Assembly (NCBI RefSeq): GCF_030503875.2
Contig: NZ_CP129968.2
Coordinates: 248,001 to 312,000 of the forward strand
Direction of reading: 5' to 3'
DNA from: Marivirga arenosa
Lineage (GTDB): Bacteria; Bacteroidota; Bacteroidia; Cytophagales; Cyclobacteriaceae
Length of the DNA: 64,000 nt
The notes beneath the pieces are model-generated. The model was not told where the DNA came from and ran no database searches. It saw only the letters and a program-made list of their open reading frames with translations. The position numbers and the translations under genes were made by a program. The first letter of the stretch is position 1; each line of letters starts with the position of its first letter. Shown piece by piece: positions 35,001 to 44,503 of the stretch.

Positions 35001-37019
35001 AAGCAATATTTTGAATTAAAGACTACAATCAATAATGCTATTACTTCACTTAACTTAGACTTTGAAAACTTTCGAATCGAAAATATTTTTGCCATTATCA
35101 ATGCAGAGGAAAGTCCTGTAAATGGAATTTTAGATGGAGATATCCACCTCAATAATTTGAAAGATCTAAATTCTTTTACTTCAGATTTAAAAATTGATAG
35201 CCTGAAAATATACAATACTGCTGTTGGGGTATTGAATGTAAATGCACAGCAAAATAAGGAAAACAGGTATCAGTTTAATGTCAATTCTGTAGGTGAAGTA
35301 AGTCTACGATCTGAAGGATGGCTAGATTTGAATGATGAATTACCAACTTTTGATATTAAATTAGATATGGACAGTGTTTCACTACCATTTTTAGCAAGTT
35401 TTTCAGAAGGTTTAATTCGAGAAACAAGTGGAAACTTAATCGGTAAATTCAACATAAAAGGTAATACAGAAAATTTTGATTATAGTGGAAATTTAAAATT
35501 TGAATCCGCTTCCTTATTTTTTCCATATCTTAATATGGCATACGAATTACCTGATGAAGAAATAAATCTAAAAAACGAAAAAATAGTATTGAACAACTTT
35601 ACTATACTGGATCAGCAGAAAAACAAACTAGTTCTAAATGGAAGATTTACAACTAAAAACATTTTTAATCCTACCTTCGACCTAAAGCTAAAAGCTGAAA
35701 ACTTTCAGTTGTTGAATACTACTCAAAAAGAAAGTGATTTATTTTATGGTCAGGCATTCTTCAACGCAGATTTAAATTGGGTAGGAAGTCTAAATCAATC
35801 AAAACTTCAGGCAAATATTGGACTTAATGAAAAAACGGATTTAGTCTATATTATTCCTGAAAGTGAAATAGATATAATTGAACAAAAAGGAATAGTACGC
35901 TTTAAAAAAGCATACCAAGCCTCTGATACATTAAAATCTGAATCTGAAGAATTAAGCAGAAACTCTGATATTGAAGGACTTGATATTAATGCTTTTATAA
36001 CAACAGATAAAAATGCAAAATTCAAGGTGATTGTTGATCAACAAAGAGGTGATTATCTAACTGTTTCTGGCGATACAGATTTAAATTTTAGCATGCGTAA
36101 GAATGGCGCCATAAGCCTAAACGGTAATGTGGAAGTGGATAATGGGTATTATCAATTAAGTTTATACGATCTAGTAAAAAGAAGATTTGATATTGAATCT
36201 GGCAGTAGAATCAGTTGGTCTGGTGATCCTTATGAAGCTTCCTTGGATTTAACTGCTATATATAAAACTGAAACAGCGGTAAATACTTTAATGGAAGACC
36301 AAATTTCTTCTGCATCCTCACAAATAAAAACTCAATATAAACAAAGATTGCCTTTTCTAGTCCAGCTTTTTGTGGATGGAAATTTAACGAAACCAGAAAT
36401 TTCATTTGGATTAGACATGCCTCAAAATAGTAAAGGTGCATTAGGAGGAAATGTGTATCAACAAATTCAGTTCATTAATGCTGATGAAAATAGACTGAAT
36501 AAACAGGTGTTTTCATTATTAGTGCTCAATCAATTTTTTCCTACTGGAAGTAGCAGTAATGGCACAAACTCAGAAGCTATAGCTAGAAGTAGTGCCAGTC
36601 AAATTTTAAGTAATCAACTCAACAAATTAAGCAATCAGTATGTAAAAGGCGTTAACCTAAACCTAGATTTAAATTCCTATGAAGACTACCAAAGCGGCAG
36701 TGCTCAAGATCGAACTCAGCTAGATTTAAGCCTGAGTAAAAACCTATTTAATAACCGATTTAGAGTGGAAGTTGGAAGTCAGGTTGATCTGGAAGGACAA
36801 CAAAGAACTAATCAACAAGCTACGGATATAATTGGTAATATTTTAGTAGAATATTTATTGACTGAAGATGGTAGATATAGACTGAAAGGTTACCGCAAAA
36901 ATGAATTTGAAGGCTTAATTGAAGGAAAAGTTACTATTACAGGAATCTCAATTCAATTCAGTAAAGAATTTGAGAAGTTTAATGAATTATGGCAAAGCAA
37001 TTCTGAAGAAGATAATTGA
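32079..37019 (+). CDS. tamB: Translocation/assembly module TamB-like protein
   Basis: A 1646-residue protein with an N-terminal membrane anchor (about 6-26) and a long beta-rich body of AsmA/TamB type, ending with the DUF490 TamB domain (about 1200-1640), which contains LNGNVEVDNGYYQLSLYDLVKRRFDIESGS and the terminal EGKVTITGISIQFSKEF. TamB spans the periplasm and acts with a TamA-type Omp85 partner in envelope assembly or lipid transport. The partner is encoded immediately downstream with a 4-bp overlap. Start is TTG at 32079, placing the anchor correctly. In Bacteroidota the partner is the lipidated TamL. Confidence 0.9.
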   Translation: MKRTAKIISYIVASIVLLFVVFIFSLRIPSVQQKITNYATNYVSDKTHTKFEINKLYITFLGAAQIEGIYVEDQRNDTLLYAKSILVDLAWKPLIDGNIYVKSLELDGLTARVYNQLPDSSFNYQFIIEAFSSEQNTKQNEKSENTSPTSIIVDNITLNNIDLGYKNIAVGLKTYLKLKKLKLAFSDFNLDSMEFNVDNFVISGLNGGYSQVKPFSESVNDTSEVILPKIKLSTLNFRDINLRYNTAFDSLNINSFINFIKLENAQLNLKTNSLSIGSFDNQIDHFHMTLGQTNDSSSSEKNKAPSKFEFPDYQFQFDKFNFNLADLIIKSFPNSQPSPYFNPDYLAYQNIGFHIDEGRYKPNNINISSFQFNAKDQDQFQLKTLSGGIILDNNTISISDINLETNHSILQSNLKVKYNSIDSLIKGSFHKTDFNLKVQLPTSLNIRDAYYFSPDLAKDSTIIALSKSPIKIYGGIKGNENSLDVEQLHLLYGKESSLSIKSEINNWQNVENLSASIQNLNLNTSISDFNDLIPFKYPDHYPKKVELNAKGNYKNGIISTDLIAFLDKKSSIDIKGNYNTNTPSDYKAQIKLSKLELGKWLQDTVKFNTADIDLKVEGEGLIPKDMNTNLNMAINNFSYLSNQMESISLNASLIKNEFILNTDYSDAIADLSFKTTGYIDTVKQKLNINADIKKLDLFAFGIADSAVFAATKTDINIELDSAYQLITGNITDTKITSTNQSYSFPPLLFETNNSTINSYAYLSLDESFIDIKLNHSFQELSNYNLEASKLQKAKIFEVDNTENPMDLSFNLNLKDNQSISSLLPADVNFKPVVGKGKYNSENELIDFNLSIEKFHYGNIDLDSLSIKLDNSADEFHINTNFKRINSGDISIFPTQLSTDITPEKAFFNLFMQDEMADSLFSVNAVALRKTDSLFWSIKNENLILNAEKWKIHPENEIYFDASSVKIQNLIFERNKQYFELKTTINNAITSLNLDFENFRIENIFAIINAEESPVNGILDGDIHLNNLKDLNSFTSDLKIDSLKIYNTAVGVLNVNAQQNKENRYQFNVNSVGEVSLRSEGWLDLNDELPTFDIKLDMDSVSLPFLASFSEGLIRETSGNLIGKFNIKGNTENFDYSGNLKFESASLFFPYLNMAYELPDEEINLKNEKIVLNNFTILDQQKNKLVLNGRFTTKNIFNPTFDLKLKAENFQLLNTTQKESDLFYGQAFFNADLNWVGSLNQSKLQANIGLNEKTDLVYIIPESEIDIIEQKGIVRFKKAYQASDTLKSESEELSRNSDIEGLDINAFITTDKNAKFKVIVDQQRGDYLTVSGDTDLNFSMRKNGAISLNGNVEVDNGYYQLSLYDLVKRRFDIESGSRISWSGDPYEASLDLTAIYKTETAVNTLMEDQISSASSQIKTQYKQRLPFLVQLFVDGNLTKPEISFGLDMPQNSKGALGGNVYQQIQFINADENRLNKQVFSLLVLNQFFPTGSSSNGTNSEAIARSSASQILSNQLNKLSNQYVKGVNLNLDLNSYEDYQSGSAQDRTQLDLSLSKNLFNNRFRVEVGSQVDLEGQQRTNQQATDIIGNILVEYLLTEDGRYRLKGYRKNEFEGLIEGKVTITGISIQFSKEFEKFNELWQSNSEEDN

Positions 37020-39325
37020 AAATAAAGCTTATCCATATCGCCCTTTTTCTATCCGCAAGTGTTGCATTCATTGCTTGCAATACTACTAAAAAATTAGCTG
37101 AAGGTGAAAAGCTATATCTAGGAAGAAAAATAAAATTAGAGCAAACAGATAAGGTGAATTTTAAACAGGAGATACTTAACAGTTTGGCTGAAGTAAATCG
37201 ACCAAAACCTAACGAGAAAATTGGTGGAATGAGAATCGGCTTATGGGCCAACCAAAAAGTTCAGGATAGCAGCGCTAAATTCTTAGCAAAATGGATCAAT
37301 AAAAAAATTGGGGAAAAAGAAGTTTTACTCAAGGATGTAAATATAAATAACGTAGAAAAGTTGATAAACAATCGATTGGAAAACTTAGGCTACTACAATA
37401 ATAAAATCAATCATCGGGTAATAGAGAATAAAAACACTGCATTAATTCAATATGATGTTAAAGTCGCTAATAGATTAATCATTAGTGATGTTAAATATGA
37501 AAGAATTGGAAAAAATGAATTTGATAGTCTTATAACGCTCTTTTTACGTGAAGAAAAACCAATCAAAGCAAATTCCCCTTTTTCACTTCAAAAGTTGAAA
37601 AATACACGTGATGAGGTTTCTTATTATTTGAGATCTAATGGATATTATTATTTCACTGCTGATAATTTGATTTTTGAAGCAGACACTCTAAATACAAGCT
37701 TACCACATCATGCTAACTTAAAGCTAAGCGTGAAAAAATCAGTTTCAGAATTAGCTTTAATTCCTTATAAAATTGATGATATAAAAATCTATCCTAATTA
37801 TTCCCTAAATTCAAATGATAGCAGCCAATTAAATGATACCACTTCAATTGAGGGAATAGAATTTATTCAATCCCATAATTTTTTTCGAGCAGATAGAATG
37901 CATCCCTACCTTTTTATGAAAGAAGGAGAAAGTTATAATCCTCTTAACGAAAGGTGGACCAATAAACGTTTAAATCAACTAAAAACTTACAGATTTATCA
38001 ATATCCGATACCAAGAAGATAGCGTGATTGAAAATGGAATAGGGAACCTTGATGCCAGCATTTATTTATCTCCATTGAGCAAACGTTCCTTTCGGTCGGA
38101 ACTTCAAGCTGTTAGTAAATCAAATAATTTTGTAGGTCCTTCTTTAAACTTTGAATATTTAAATAGAAACTTATTTAAGGGTGGAGAAGCACTTCGCCTA
38201 AGCAGTAAAGTAGGCTATGAAGCGCAAATAAATAGGGGTAATATCTCAACTGGCCTTAACAGCATTGAAACAGGAGTGGCGGCTGAACTTATAGTACCAA
38301 GGTTAATTTCTTTATTTCCTCTAAAGGATCGCTTTATTTATTCTGTTCCCTCCACAAAATTTAAACTATCCTATGACTTACTCAACAGATCACAGTGGTT
38401 CAATTTAAATTCATTTTTAGCAGTTTATGGATTTGAATGGAGTCCTAATTTATACATTACTCATAATTTAAATCCGATTTCCATTAACTATATAGATGTG
38501 GGTAATGAAAGCAGTGCTTTCTTAAATCTATTGTCAGCAAATCCTTTCCTAGCAAGAAGTTTTGAACAGCAATTTATACCAGGTTTAACTTATAACTTCC
38601 AATTAAATCAATTGATTGATAATAAAAGATCAAGTCGTTTTTACTTTGCTTTTGGCGCAGACTTTTCTGGCAACACTTTAGCCCTAATCCAAAATTTAGG
38701 AGGAGTAAAAGGAGATAATAAAAGATTTTGGGGCCAGTCATATGCACAATTCTCACGTTTTGATTTTGACCTAAGACATTATCAAAATATTGGAGAAGAA
38801 AGCAGGCTAGTGAGCAGAGTATTTACAGGTTTAGGATTACCTTATGGCAATTCAGTAAGTCTACCGTATGCTAAGCAGTATTTTGCAGGAGGACCAAATT
38901 CTGTTCGCGCCTTTCCTATCAGAAGCTTAGGACCAGGGAATTATCAGCCATCAAATACAACGGACGGAACTAGCTTTTTTGATCAAGCTGGAGATATAAA
39001 AATTGAAGCTAATATTGAATATCGCTTTCCCCTTATTTCATATCTAAAAGGAGCTGTATTCACTGATGCCGGTAATGTGTGGCTAAGAAATGATGATAAC
39101 AGAAATGGTCAAATTAGCTCAAACTGGATCAATGAAATGGCAATAGGCTCTGGTTTAGGTTTAAGACTTGATATTGAGTTTTTTGTTATTCGATTAGATG
39201 TGGCCGCACAAATAAGAAAACCAACACCTACAGGCTTTGAATGGCAAGATAGTTTTCAACTAGGAAACAAAAGCTGGCGACAAGAAAATATCAACTGGAA
39301 TTTTGGCATAGGATATCCATTCTAA
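37016..39325 (+). CDS. tamL: TamL, lipidated Omp85-family outer-membrane protein
   Basis: A 769-residue BamA/TamA-superfamily protein. A lipoprotein signal (SVAFIAC, Cys21) distinguishes it from classical TamA. POTRA-like domains fill about 95-350 and the C-terminal barrel about 365-769, with FAGGPNSVRAFPIRSLGPG (the R-x-F/Y loop motif) and the terminal NFGIGYPF. It overlaps tamB by four bases with a TTG start inside the TTGA, so the two are translationally coupled. TamL is known from Flavobacterium as a lipidated TamA relative; the assignment follows from the lipobox and neighbour. Confidence 0.88.
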   Translation: MKIKLIHIALFLSASVAFIACNTTKKLAEGEKLYLGRKIKLEQTDKVNFKQEILNSLAEVNRPKPNEKIGGMRIGLWANQKVQDSSAKFLAKWINKKIGEKEVLLKDVNINNVEKLINNRLENLGYYNNKINHRVIENKNTALIQYDVKVANRLIISDVKYERIGKNEFDSLITLFLREEKPIKANSPFSLQKLKNTRDEVSYYLRSNGYYYFTADNLIFEADTLNTSLPHHANLKLSVKKSVSELALIPYKIDDIKIYPNYSLNSNDSSQLNDTTSIEGIEFIQSHNFFRADRMHPYLFMKEGESYNPLNERWTNKRLNQLKTYRFINIRYQEDSVIENGIGNLDASIYLSPLSKRSFRSELQAVSKSNNFVGPSLNFEYLNRNLFKGGEALRLSSKVGYEAQINRGNISTGLNSIETGVAAELIVPRLISLFPLKDRFIYSVPSTKFKLSYDLLNRSQWFNLNSFLAVYGFEWSPNLYITHNLNPISINYIDVGNESSAFLNLLSANPFLARSFEQQFIPGLTYNFQLNQLIDNKRSSRFYFAFGADFSGNTLALIQNLGGVKGDNKRFWGQSYAQFSRFDFDLRHYQNIGEESRLVSRVFTGLGLPYGNSVSLPYAKQYFAGGPNSVRAFPIRSLGPGNYQPSNTTDGTSFFDQAGDIKIEANIEYRFPLISYLKGAVFTDAGNVWLRNDDNRNGQISSNWINEMAIGSGLGLRLDIEFFVIRLDVAAQIRKPTPTGFEWQDSFQLGNKSWRQENINWNFGIGYPF

Positions 39326-39402
39326 TATTTAATATTTCCACAACAATTTTAAATTTGACCGTATAACTTCTATTAAAATAGTTTCCTATTTAAACCAATA
39401 AT

Positions 39403-40374
39403 ATGAAAGCCATTACAATCAAAAAGCCCGGAGGACCAGAAGTATTACAAATTGAAGATAAAGAAAGCCCTAAAGCTGGAAAAGGAGAAGTTTTAATTGA
39501 AGTTAAAGCTGCAGGAGTCAATAGACCAGATGTTTTTCAAAGAATGGGGGGATACCCTGCTCCCGCTGGTGCTCCTGATGACATTCCCGGTTTGGAAGTA
39601 GCGGGAATAATAAAAGCCATAGGTGAAGATGTAAATGATTGGAAAGTTGGCGATAAGGTTTGTGCTTTAGTAGCGGGTGGCGGATATGCAACAGAAGTGG
39701 TAGCTCCAGCATTACAATGTCTTCCTATTCCAAAAGGATTAGACTTTAGAGAAGCTGCCTCGCTTCCAGAAACTTTCTTTACTGTATGGTCAAATGTTTT
39801 TGATAGAGGCCATTTCAAAAAGGGAGAGTCCTTCTTAGTTCATGGTGGAACATCAGGTATTGGAGTAAGCGCCATTCAAATGGTGAAAAGTATGGGAGGT
39901 ACATTTTACACCACTGCGGGTACAAAGGAAAAGTGTGATTATACTGATAAATTAGGGGCAGATATTTCTATAAATTATAAAGAAGAAGATTTTGAGGAGG
40001 TTTTGAAGGATAAAGGAGTTGATGTTATCTTAGATATGGTTGGGGGTGATTATACAGCCAAAAACCTTAATATATTAAACCCTGATGGCAGATTAGTAAT
40101 TATTAATGCCATGAAAAATGCTGAATCTACCATCAATATGAAAAAATTAATGGTGAAACGATTAACCATAACAGGTTCCACTTTAAGAGCACGGTCTCCG
40201 GAGTTTAAAGGCAAAATTGCTCAAAAATTAAAGCAATATATTTGGCCAAAAATTGAATCAGGTGAAATAAAACCTGTGATTTATAAAAGCTTTCCATTAA
40301 AAGATGCAGCAAAAGCACATGAATTGATGGAAAGCAGCCAACATATAGGAAAAATCATTTTGGAGGTTAGCTAA
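39403..40374 (+). CDS. NAD(P)H-quinone oxidoreductase (zinc-independent MDR family)
   Basis: A 323-residue medium-chain dehydrogenase/reductase of the quinone oxidoreductase/PIG3 type. The GroES-like N-terminus (AGVNRPDVFQRMGGYPAP) lacks the zinc ligands of alcohol dehydrogenases. The Rossmann motif is VHGGTSGIGVSAIQMVK (about residues 146-162). IIEVAG-like and C-terminal GKIILEVS ends are as in the family. Predicted to reduce quinones with NADPH. It converges with the next gene, overlapping its 3' end by 4 bp. Confidence 0.9.
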   Translation: MKAITIKKPGGPEVLQIEDKESPKAGKGEVLIEVKAAGVNRPDVFQRMGGYPAPAGAPDDIPGLEVAGIIKAIGEDVNDWKVGDKVCALVAGGGYATEVVAPALQCLPIPKGLDFREAASLPETFFTVWSNVFDRGHFKKGESFLVHGGTSGIGVSAIQMVKSMGGTFYTTAGTKEKCDYTDKLGADISINYKEEDFEEVLKDKGVDVILDMVGGDYTAKNLNILNPDGRLVIINAMKNAESTINMKKLMVKRLTITGSTLRARSPEFKGKIAQKLKQYIWPKIESGEIKPVIYKSFPLKDAAKAHELMESSQHIGKIILEVS

Positions 40375-41429
40375 AATAAAGTGTAAGCCCCTCCCCTTCT
40401 GAAGGCATGTGTATTCAGTTCAATTTTTTGAATTGAATTCATATGCTTTCTTTTTGCCATATAAAATAGTTGTTTGATTATATCAGATTCATTTCCATTC
40501 CCTTTCATTCTTTGACCCCAATTCGAATCATTAACATTTCCATTGTGTAAACTTTGTATCTGGTGCCATATTTTATCAAAGCGTTCTGGAAAATAATTCT
40601 CTAACCACTTTTTAAAAATTTCGGCTATTCTACCATTTAAACGCACCACTGTATAACCTGCATCTATTGCCCCATGTTCGGCTGACCTCTTTATTATTTC
40701 TGGTATTTCATGGTGATTTAAGCCAGGAATAATAGGAGCATTCATAACTGAAACAGGAATTCCTGATTCACTCAAAACCTTAATGGCATTTAGTTTTTTA
40801 GCGGCTGATGCAGTTCTGGGCTCTAATACGGATCTCAGTTTTTCATCCAAACTGGTAATGGAAAAAATAACTCTGATCAAATTATCTTTTGCTAGATCAA
40901 TTAAAATATCTAGATCATCTAATACGGCTACATTTTTAGTAATAATTCCTACAGGATGTCGATATTTTGCTAATACCTGTAATAAGGACCTGGTAATTCT
41001 TAGTTTCTTTTCGATCGGTTGATAACAGTCTGTGTTTCCTGATAATACAATGGGCTTTACTTTCCAATTTTTATGTAAAAGTTCCTTTTCAAGTAATGAT
41101 GGTGCATTCTTTTTTACAATTATTTTTGATTCAAAATCTAAACCAGCATCCCAACCCCAATATTCATGTGAATTGCGTGCATAACAATATACACATCCAT
41201 GTTCACAGCCTTGATAAGGATTTATTGAATACTCCATCCCAACATCAGGGCTACTAACTTTATTAATGATCTTCTTAGGGTATTCATAAAAAATCTGAGT
41301 TTTAGGTTTTTCTAAATGAGTGTACTCATCTATTCCCTCATCCCATTCTGTTGTGAATTCTTGTTTTAAATATGAATTAGATAATTTGTGCTGTGCTCCT
41401 CTTCCTTTTATGTTTTGATCTGATTTCAC
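40371..41429 (-). CDS. SplB-like radical SAM protein (PA0069 type)
   Basis: A 352-residue radical SAM protein with the cluster motif C75-x3-C79-x2-C82 (GCEHGCVYCYARNSHEYWG). The downstream segments NTDCYQPIEKKL, RITRSLLQ and the MNAPIIPGLNH motif are characteristic of the PA0069/SplB-related group. The exact substrate is unknown. The 3' end overlaps the 3' end of the plus-strand quinone oxidoreductase gene by four bases. Confidence 0.9.
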   Translation of the reverse strand: MKSDQNIKGRGAQHKLSNSYLKQEFTTEWDEGIDEYTHLEKPKTQIFYEYPKKIINKVSSPDVGMEYSINPYQGCEHGCVYCYARNSHEYWGWDAGLDFESKIIVKKNAPSLLEKELLHKNWKVKPIVLSGNTDCYQPIEKKLRITRSLLQVLAKYRHPVGIITKNVAVLDDLDILIDLAKDNLIRVIFSITSLDEKLRSVLEPRTASAAKKLNAIKVLSESGIPVSVMNAPIIPGLNHHEIPEIIKRSAEHGAIDAGYTVVRLNGRIAEIFKKWLENYFPERFDKIWHQIQSLHNGNVNDSNWGQRMKGNGNESDIIKQLFYMAKRKHMNSIQKIELNTHAFRRGGAYTLF

Positions 41430-41553
41430 AGTATAAAATTACTAATTTAATTAGTGTTTAGCTAAATTTATTAGCCAATAATTTTTGCATTAATTATCAT
41501 AATGACAAATAAGGATTGTAACTTAAAGGCTCGAAAATCAGTAAAACTAAAGC

Positions 41554-42336
41554 ATGAAAAACATTTACTTTTCCATTTTAGCCTTATTCATTTTTAATGT
41601 TGCCATTGCACAAGATGTAATTCCGAACAAACCTAATCCTCCACGATTGGTAAATGATTTTACCCAAACTTTAAATAGAGGTGAGCAACAACAACTGGAA
41701 AGAAAATTAAGGGCTTATAATGATAGTACATCTACTCAAGTTGTGATTTTAATTGTTCCAACTTATGGGCAATATGACCCAAATCAATTCGGTGTTCAAG
41801 TATTTGACAAATGGAAAATAGGCCAAGCGGGTAAAGACAATGGCTTGTTAATTACTGTGGCCATACAAGATCGTAAAATGTTTATCAACACTGGTTACGG
41901 TTTAGAAGATGTAGTTCCTGATGGAGCTGGAAGTACTATCATCAATGATTATATGAAACCTGCTTTCAGAAATGATAATTATTATGGCGGACTAGATAAA
42001 GCTACAGACGTTATTTTTGATTTGGCAGCGGGAAAATATTCAGCTGATGAAATAACAGATAATAATGCTGGTAAAGGAATTGGCTTAGGTGCATTTCTTA
42101 TTTTCTTCTTTATATTCATCACCATTATCTCGAAAATAAGAAGAGTGAGAAGGCATCATATGGGTGGCGGAAGCCTTGACTTTTTAACCCTCATGATGTT
42201 ATTAGGCAGCAGCAACAGAAGACATGGCGGAACCTTCGGTGATTTCAATTCTGGAGGTGGCGGCTTCGGAGGAGGTGGATTTGGCGGCTTCGGTGGTGGA
42301 ATGACTGGCGGAGGTGGCGCTGGTGGTAGCTGGTAA
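41554..42336 (+). CDS. TPM domain protein (YgcG-like)
   Basis: A 260-residue protein with a signal peptide (1-19, ending IAQ) and a TPM domain (about 28-155: LVNDFTQTLNRGEQQQLERKLRAYNDSTSTQVVILIVPT, GKDNGLLITVAIQDRKMFINTGYGLE). A membrane helix (about 175-195) and a Gly-rich tail with repeated GGGGFGG follow. This is the usual YgcG-type arrangement; in Bacteroidota it often accompanies LemA, but no lemA gene is visible next to it. Exact function uncertain. Confidence 0.92.
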   Translation: MKNIYFSILALFIFNVAIAQDVIPNKPNPPRLVNDFTQTLNRGEQQQLERKLRAYNDSTSTQVVILIVPTYGQYDPNQFGVQVFDKWKIGQAGKDNGLLITVAIQDRKMFINTGYGLEDVVPDGAGSTIINDYMKPAFRNDNYYGGLDKATDVIFDLAAGKYSADEITDNNAGKGIGLGAFLIFFFIFITIISKIRRVRRHHMGGGSLDFLTLMMLLGSSNRRHGGTFGDFNSGGGGFGGGGFGGFGGGMTGGGGAGGSW

Positions 42337-42398
42337 GCCTTTCTAAACTCTTCCCTATTATTCTTGTTGCTTACTTTTAAATCTATTCATAACTATTT

Positions 42399-44432
42399 AT
42401 GCGTAATTTTTTATTTGCAGTTATTACACTTCTATTCATTTCAGAATTCTCGATAGCTCAAGAAAATGAAATCAATAATGATTCAATTCTAAAGGTTGTA
42501 ACTGTCACCGGTTTCAGCAAGGGCGAAAAAATCAATCGACAATCAGCCCCAATTGCTTATTTAAGTCCTAAAGAGTTAGATAAATTTTCACCACATAATC
42601 CTGTAATGGCATGGAATACTTTGCCTGGCGTTAACCTAGAACAACGAGCTGTTTCTAGCTATAGGGTGAGCATTAGAGGCAGTTCAATACGATCCCCCTT
42701 TGGAGTGAGGGACGTTAAAGTTTATTGGAACGGATTACCTTTTACAGAAGCTAATGGATCGACCGCTTTAAACCTATTAAGCAATACTCAAATGCAAGAA
42801 TTGGAAGTAATAAAGGGCCCAGCTGGAAGTCTGTATGGAGCTGGCTTGGGTGGAGTAATGCAAATCAATAATTTTCCAGTATCGAATTACAGCCCTTTGG
42901 AAATTCAACTTTCAGCTGGGAGTTTCAATCAATTAAATGGCGGGATAAAAGGTCAATTCGAAACAGGAAAATTTAAAACCTTTTATGCATTTGATCATCA
43001 ACAAAATGATGGCTACCGGGATCACAATTCATTAAACAGACAAAATTATCAGCTTTCAACACGATATCAAATCAATGAGAATAACCAATTAGATCTCCAT
43101 TTACTCTATAATGATTTATTCTACGAAATTCCTGGTGGCTTAAATGCAGATCAATTTGCTGAAGACCCTACTCAAGCCAGAGCTGGGAGCGAACCGCAAA
43201 ACTCTTCAATTGATCAAAAGACCTTGTTTTATGGTATTGGCTATACTAGTTTTTTTAATGAAAACTTAAGCCAATCTACAAATGCTGCTGGTACCTATAC
43301 CTGGTTTCAAAATCCATTTATACTGGATTATAAGGAAGATCAAAACAGAGAGTTTGCATTGCGCCATCAATGGACTTATGACATGAATTTGAATACTCTT
43401 GAATGGAAATGGGATGCAGGCTTGGAATGGCAATACGCAGATAATTCAGCCAATAATTATGGAAATGTAGATGGGGTTAAGGATACTATAAGGTTTGCGG
43501 ATGAATTAAATATTGATCGGAAACTATTCTTTCTGCAAACTCAAATCGGAATTGATAAGTGGGAATTTACAATTGGATTGAGTAGTAACTTATTAGAATA
43601 TCAGGTCAATAGAGTGGTTAATGCCTTTGCAGAACCTTTCCAGTTTACAAGAAACTTTGATAATGAATTGATTCCTCGTGCTGCCATAAAATATCAATGG
43701 TCTGATCAAAATATGACTTTTGCTTCATTAAGTGAGGGCTTCTCAAGCCCAACTCTGGATGAAATCAGAACAAATGAAGGCAGCATAAACCGGAACCTTC
43801 AAGCTGAAAGAGGCAGAACTTATGAATTAGGTCATAAATATTATAGCCGCAAAATTCAGTTTGATGCCACTGTTTTTTATGCTGGCTTAAGAGAAACCAT
43901 TACCACTTACACAAATCCTGATGGAGTAGTTTTATTTAGAAATGCGGGTGCTACCAATCAATTAGGAACAGAAATTGGAATAAATGCTGTTTTGTATAAA
44001 AATGAAGAATCCATAATTAAAAACATCAATAGCAGAACAAGTTATAATTTCTATGAATTTACTTTTGATAATTACCAACAAGAGGAAGAAGACTTTTCAG
44101 GTAATTTACTCACCGGTGTTCCGCAACATACCTTTAATCAAGTTTTTGATTTTGATATTACTAATCAGGTAAATCTAAATATTCATTATAGATATGTAAG
44201 TGAAATTCCATTGCGAGATGATAATACATTATTTGCAGATCCTTATCATTTGGTAAACTTGAATGCTGAGTACAAATTACCAATACAGGCTAAAATCAAA
44301 CTCTTTGGCGGAATGGAAAATCTATTTGACACAACATATAGCCTTGGGAATGACCTTAATGCCTTTGGCGGAAGATATTATCAGCCAGCACCTGGAAGAA
44401 ACTTTTATGTTGGGTTAAATTGGAAACTTTAA
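42399..44432 (+). CDS. TonB-dependent outer-membrane receptor
   Basis: A 677-residue TonB-dependent receptor with a signal peptide (1-20) and a plug domain (about 45-150: RVSIRGSSIRSPFGVRDVKVYWNGLPFTEANGST, then ELEVIKGPAGSLYGAGLGGVMQI). The beta-barrel ends NLFDTTYSLG...YYQPAPGRNFYVGLNWKL with a TonB-box-like start (VVTVTGF). It lacks the N-terminal carboxypeptidase-like extension of SusC proteins, so it resembles siderophore/cobalamin-type receptors. No SusD partner is adjacent. Ligand unknown. Confidence 0.93.
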   Translation: MRNFLFAVITLLFISEFSIAQENEINNDSILKVVTVTGFSKGEKINRQSAPIAYLSPKELDKFSPHNPVMAWNTLPGVNLEQRAVSSYRVSIRGSSIRSPFGVRDVKVYWNGLPFTEANGSTALNLLSNTQMQELEVIKGPAGSLYGAGLGGVMQINNFPVSNYSPLEIQLSAGSFNQLNGGIKGQFETGKFKTFYAFDHQQNDGYRDHNSLNRQNYQLSTRYQINENNQLDLHLLYNDLFYEIPGGLNADQFAEDPTQARAGSEPQNSSIDQKTLFYGIGYTSFFNENLSQSTNAAGTYTWFQNPFILDYKEDQNREFALRHQWTYDMNLNTLEWKWDAGLEWQYADNSANNYGNVDGVKDTIRFADELNIDRKLFFLQTQIGIDKWEFTIGLSSNLLEYQVNRVVNAFAEPFQFTRNFDNELIPRAAIKYQWSDQNMTFASLSEGFSSPTLDEIRTNEGSINRNLQAERGRTYELGHKYYSRKIQFDATVFYAGLRETITTYTNPDGVVLFRNAGATNQLGTEIGINAVLYKNEESIIKNINSRTSYNFYEFTFDNYQQEEEDFSGNLLTGVPQHTFNQVFDFDITNQVNLNIHYRYVSEIPLRDDNTLFADPYHLVNLNAEYKLPIQAKIKLFGGMENLFDTTYSLGNDLNAFGGRYYQPAPGRNFYVGLNWKL

Positions 44433-44503
44433 ATGAAAAACTTTTAAAGCTTACATTAATTCTGCTACTGCTACAAATTCCTTTAAATTTGCATGATTAA
44501 ATC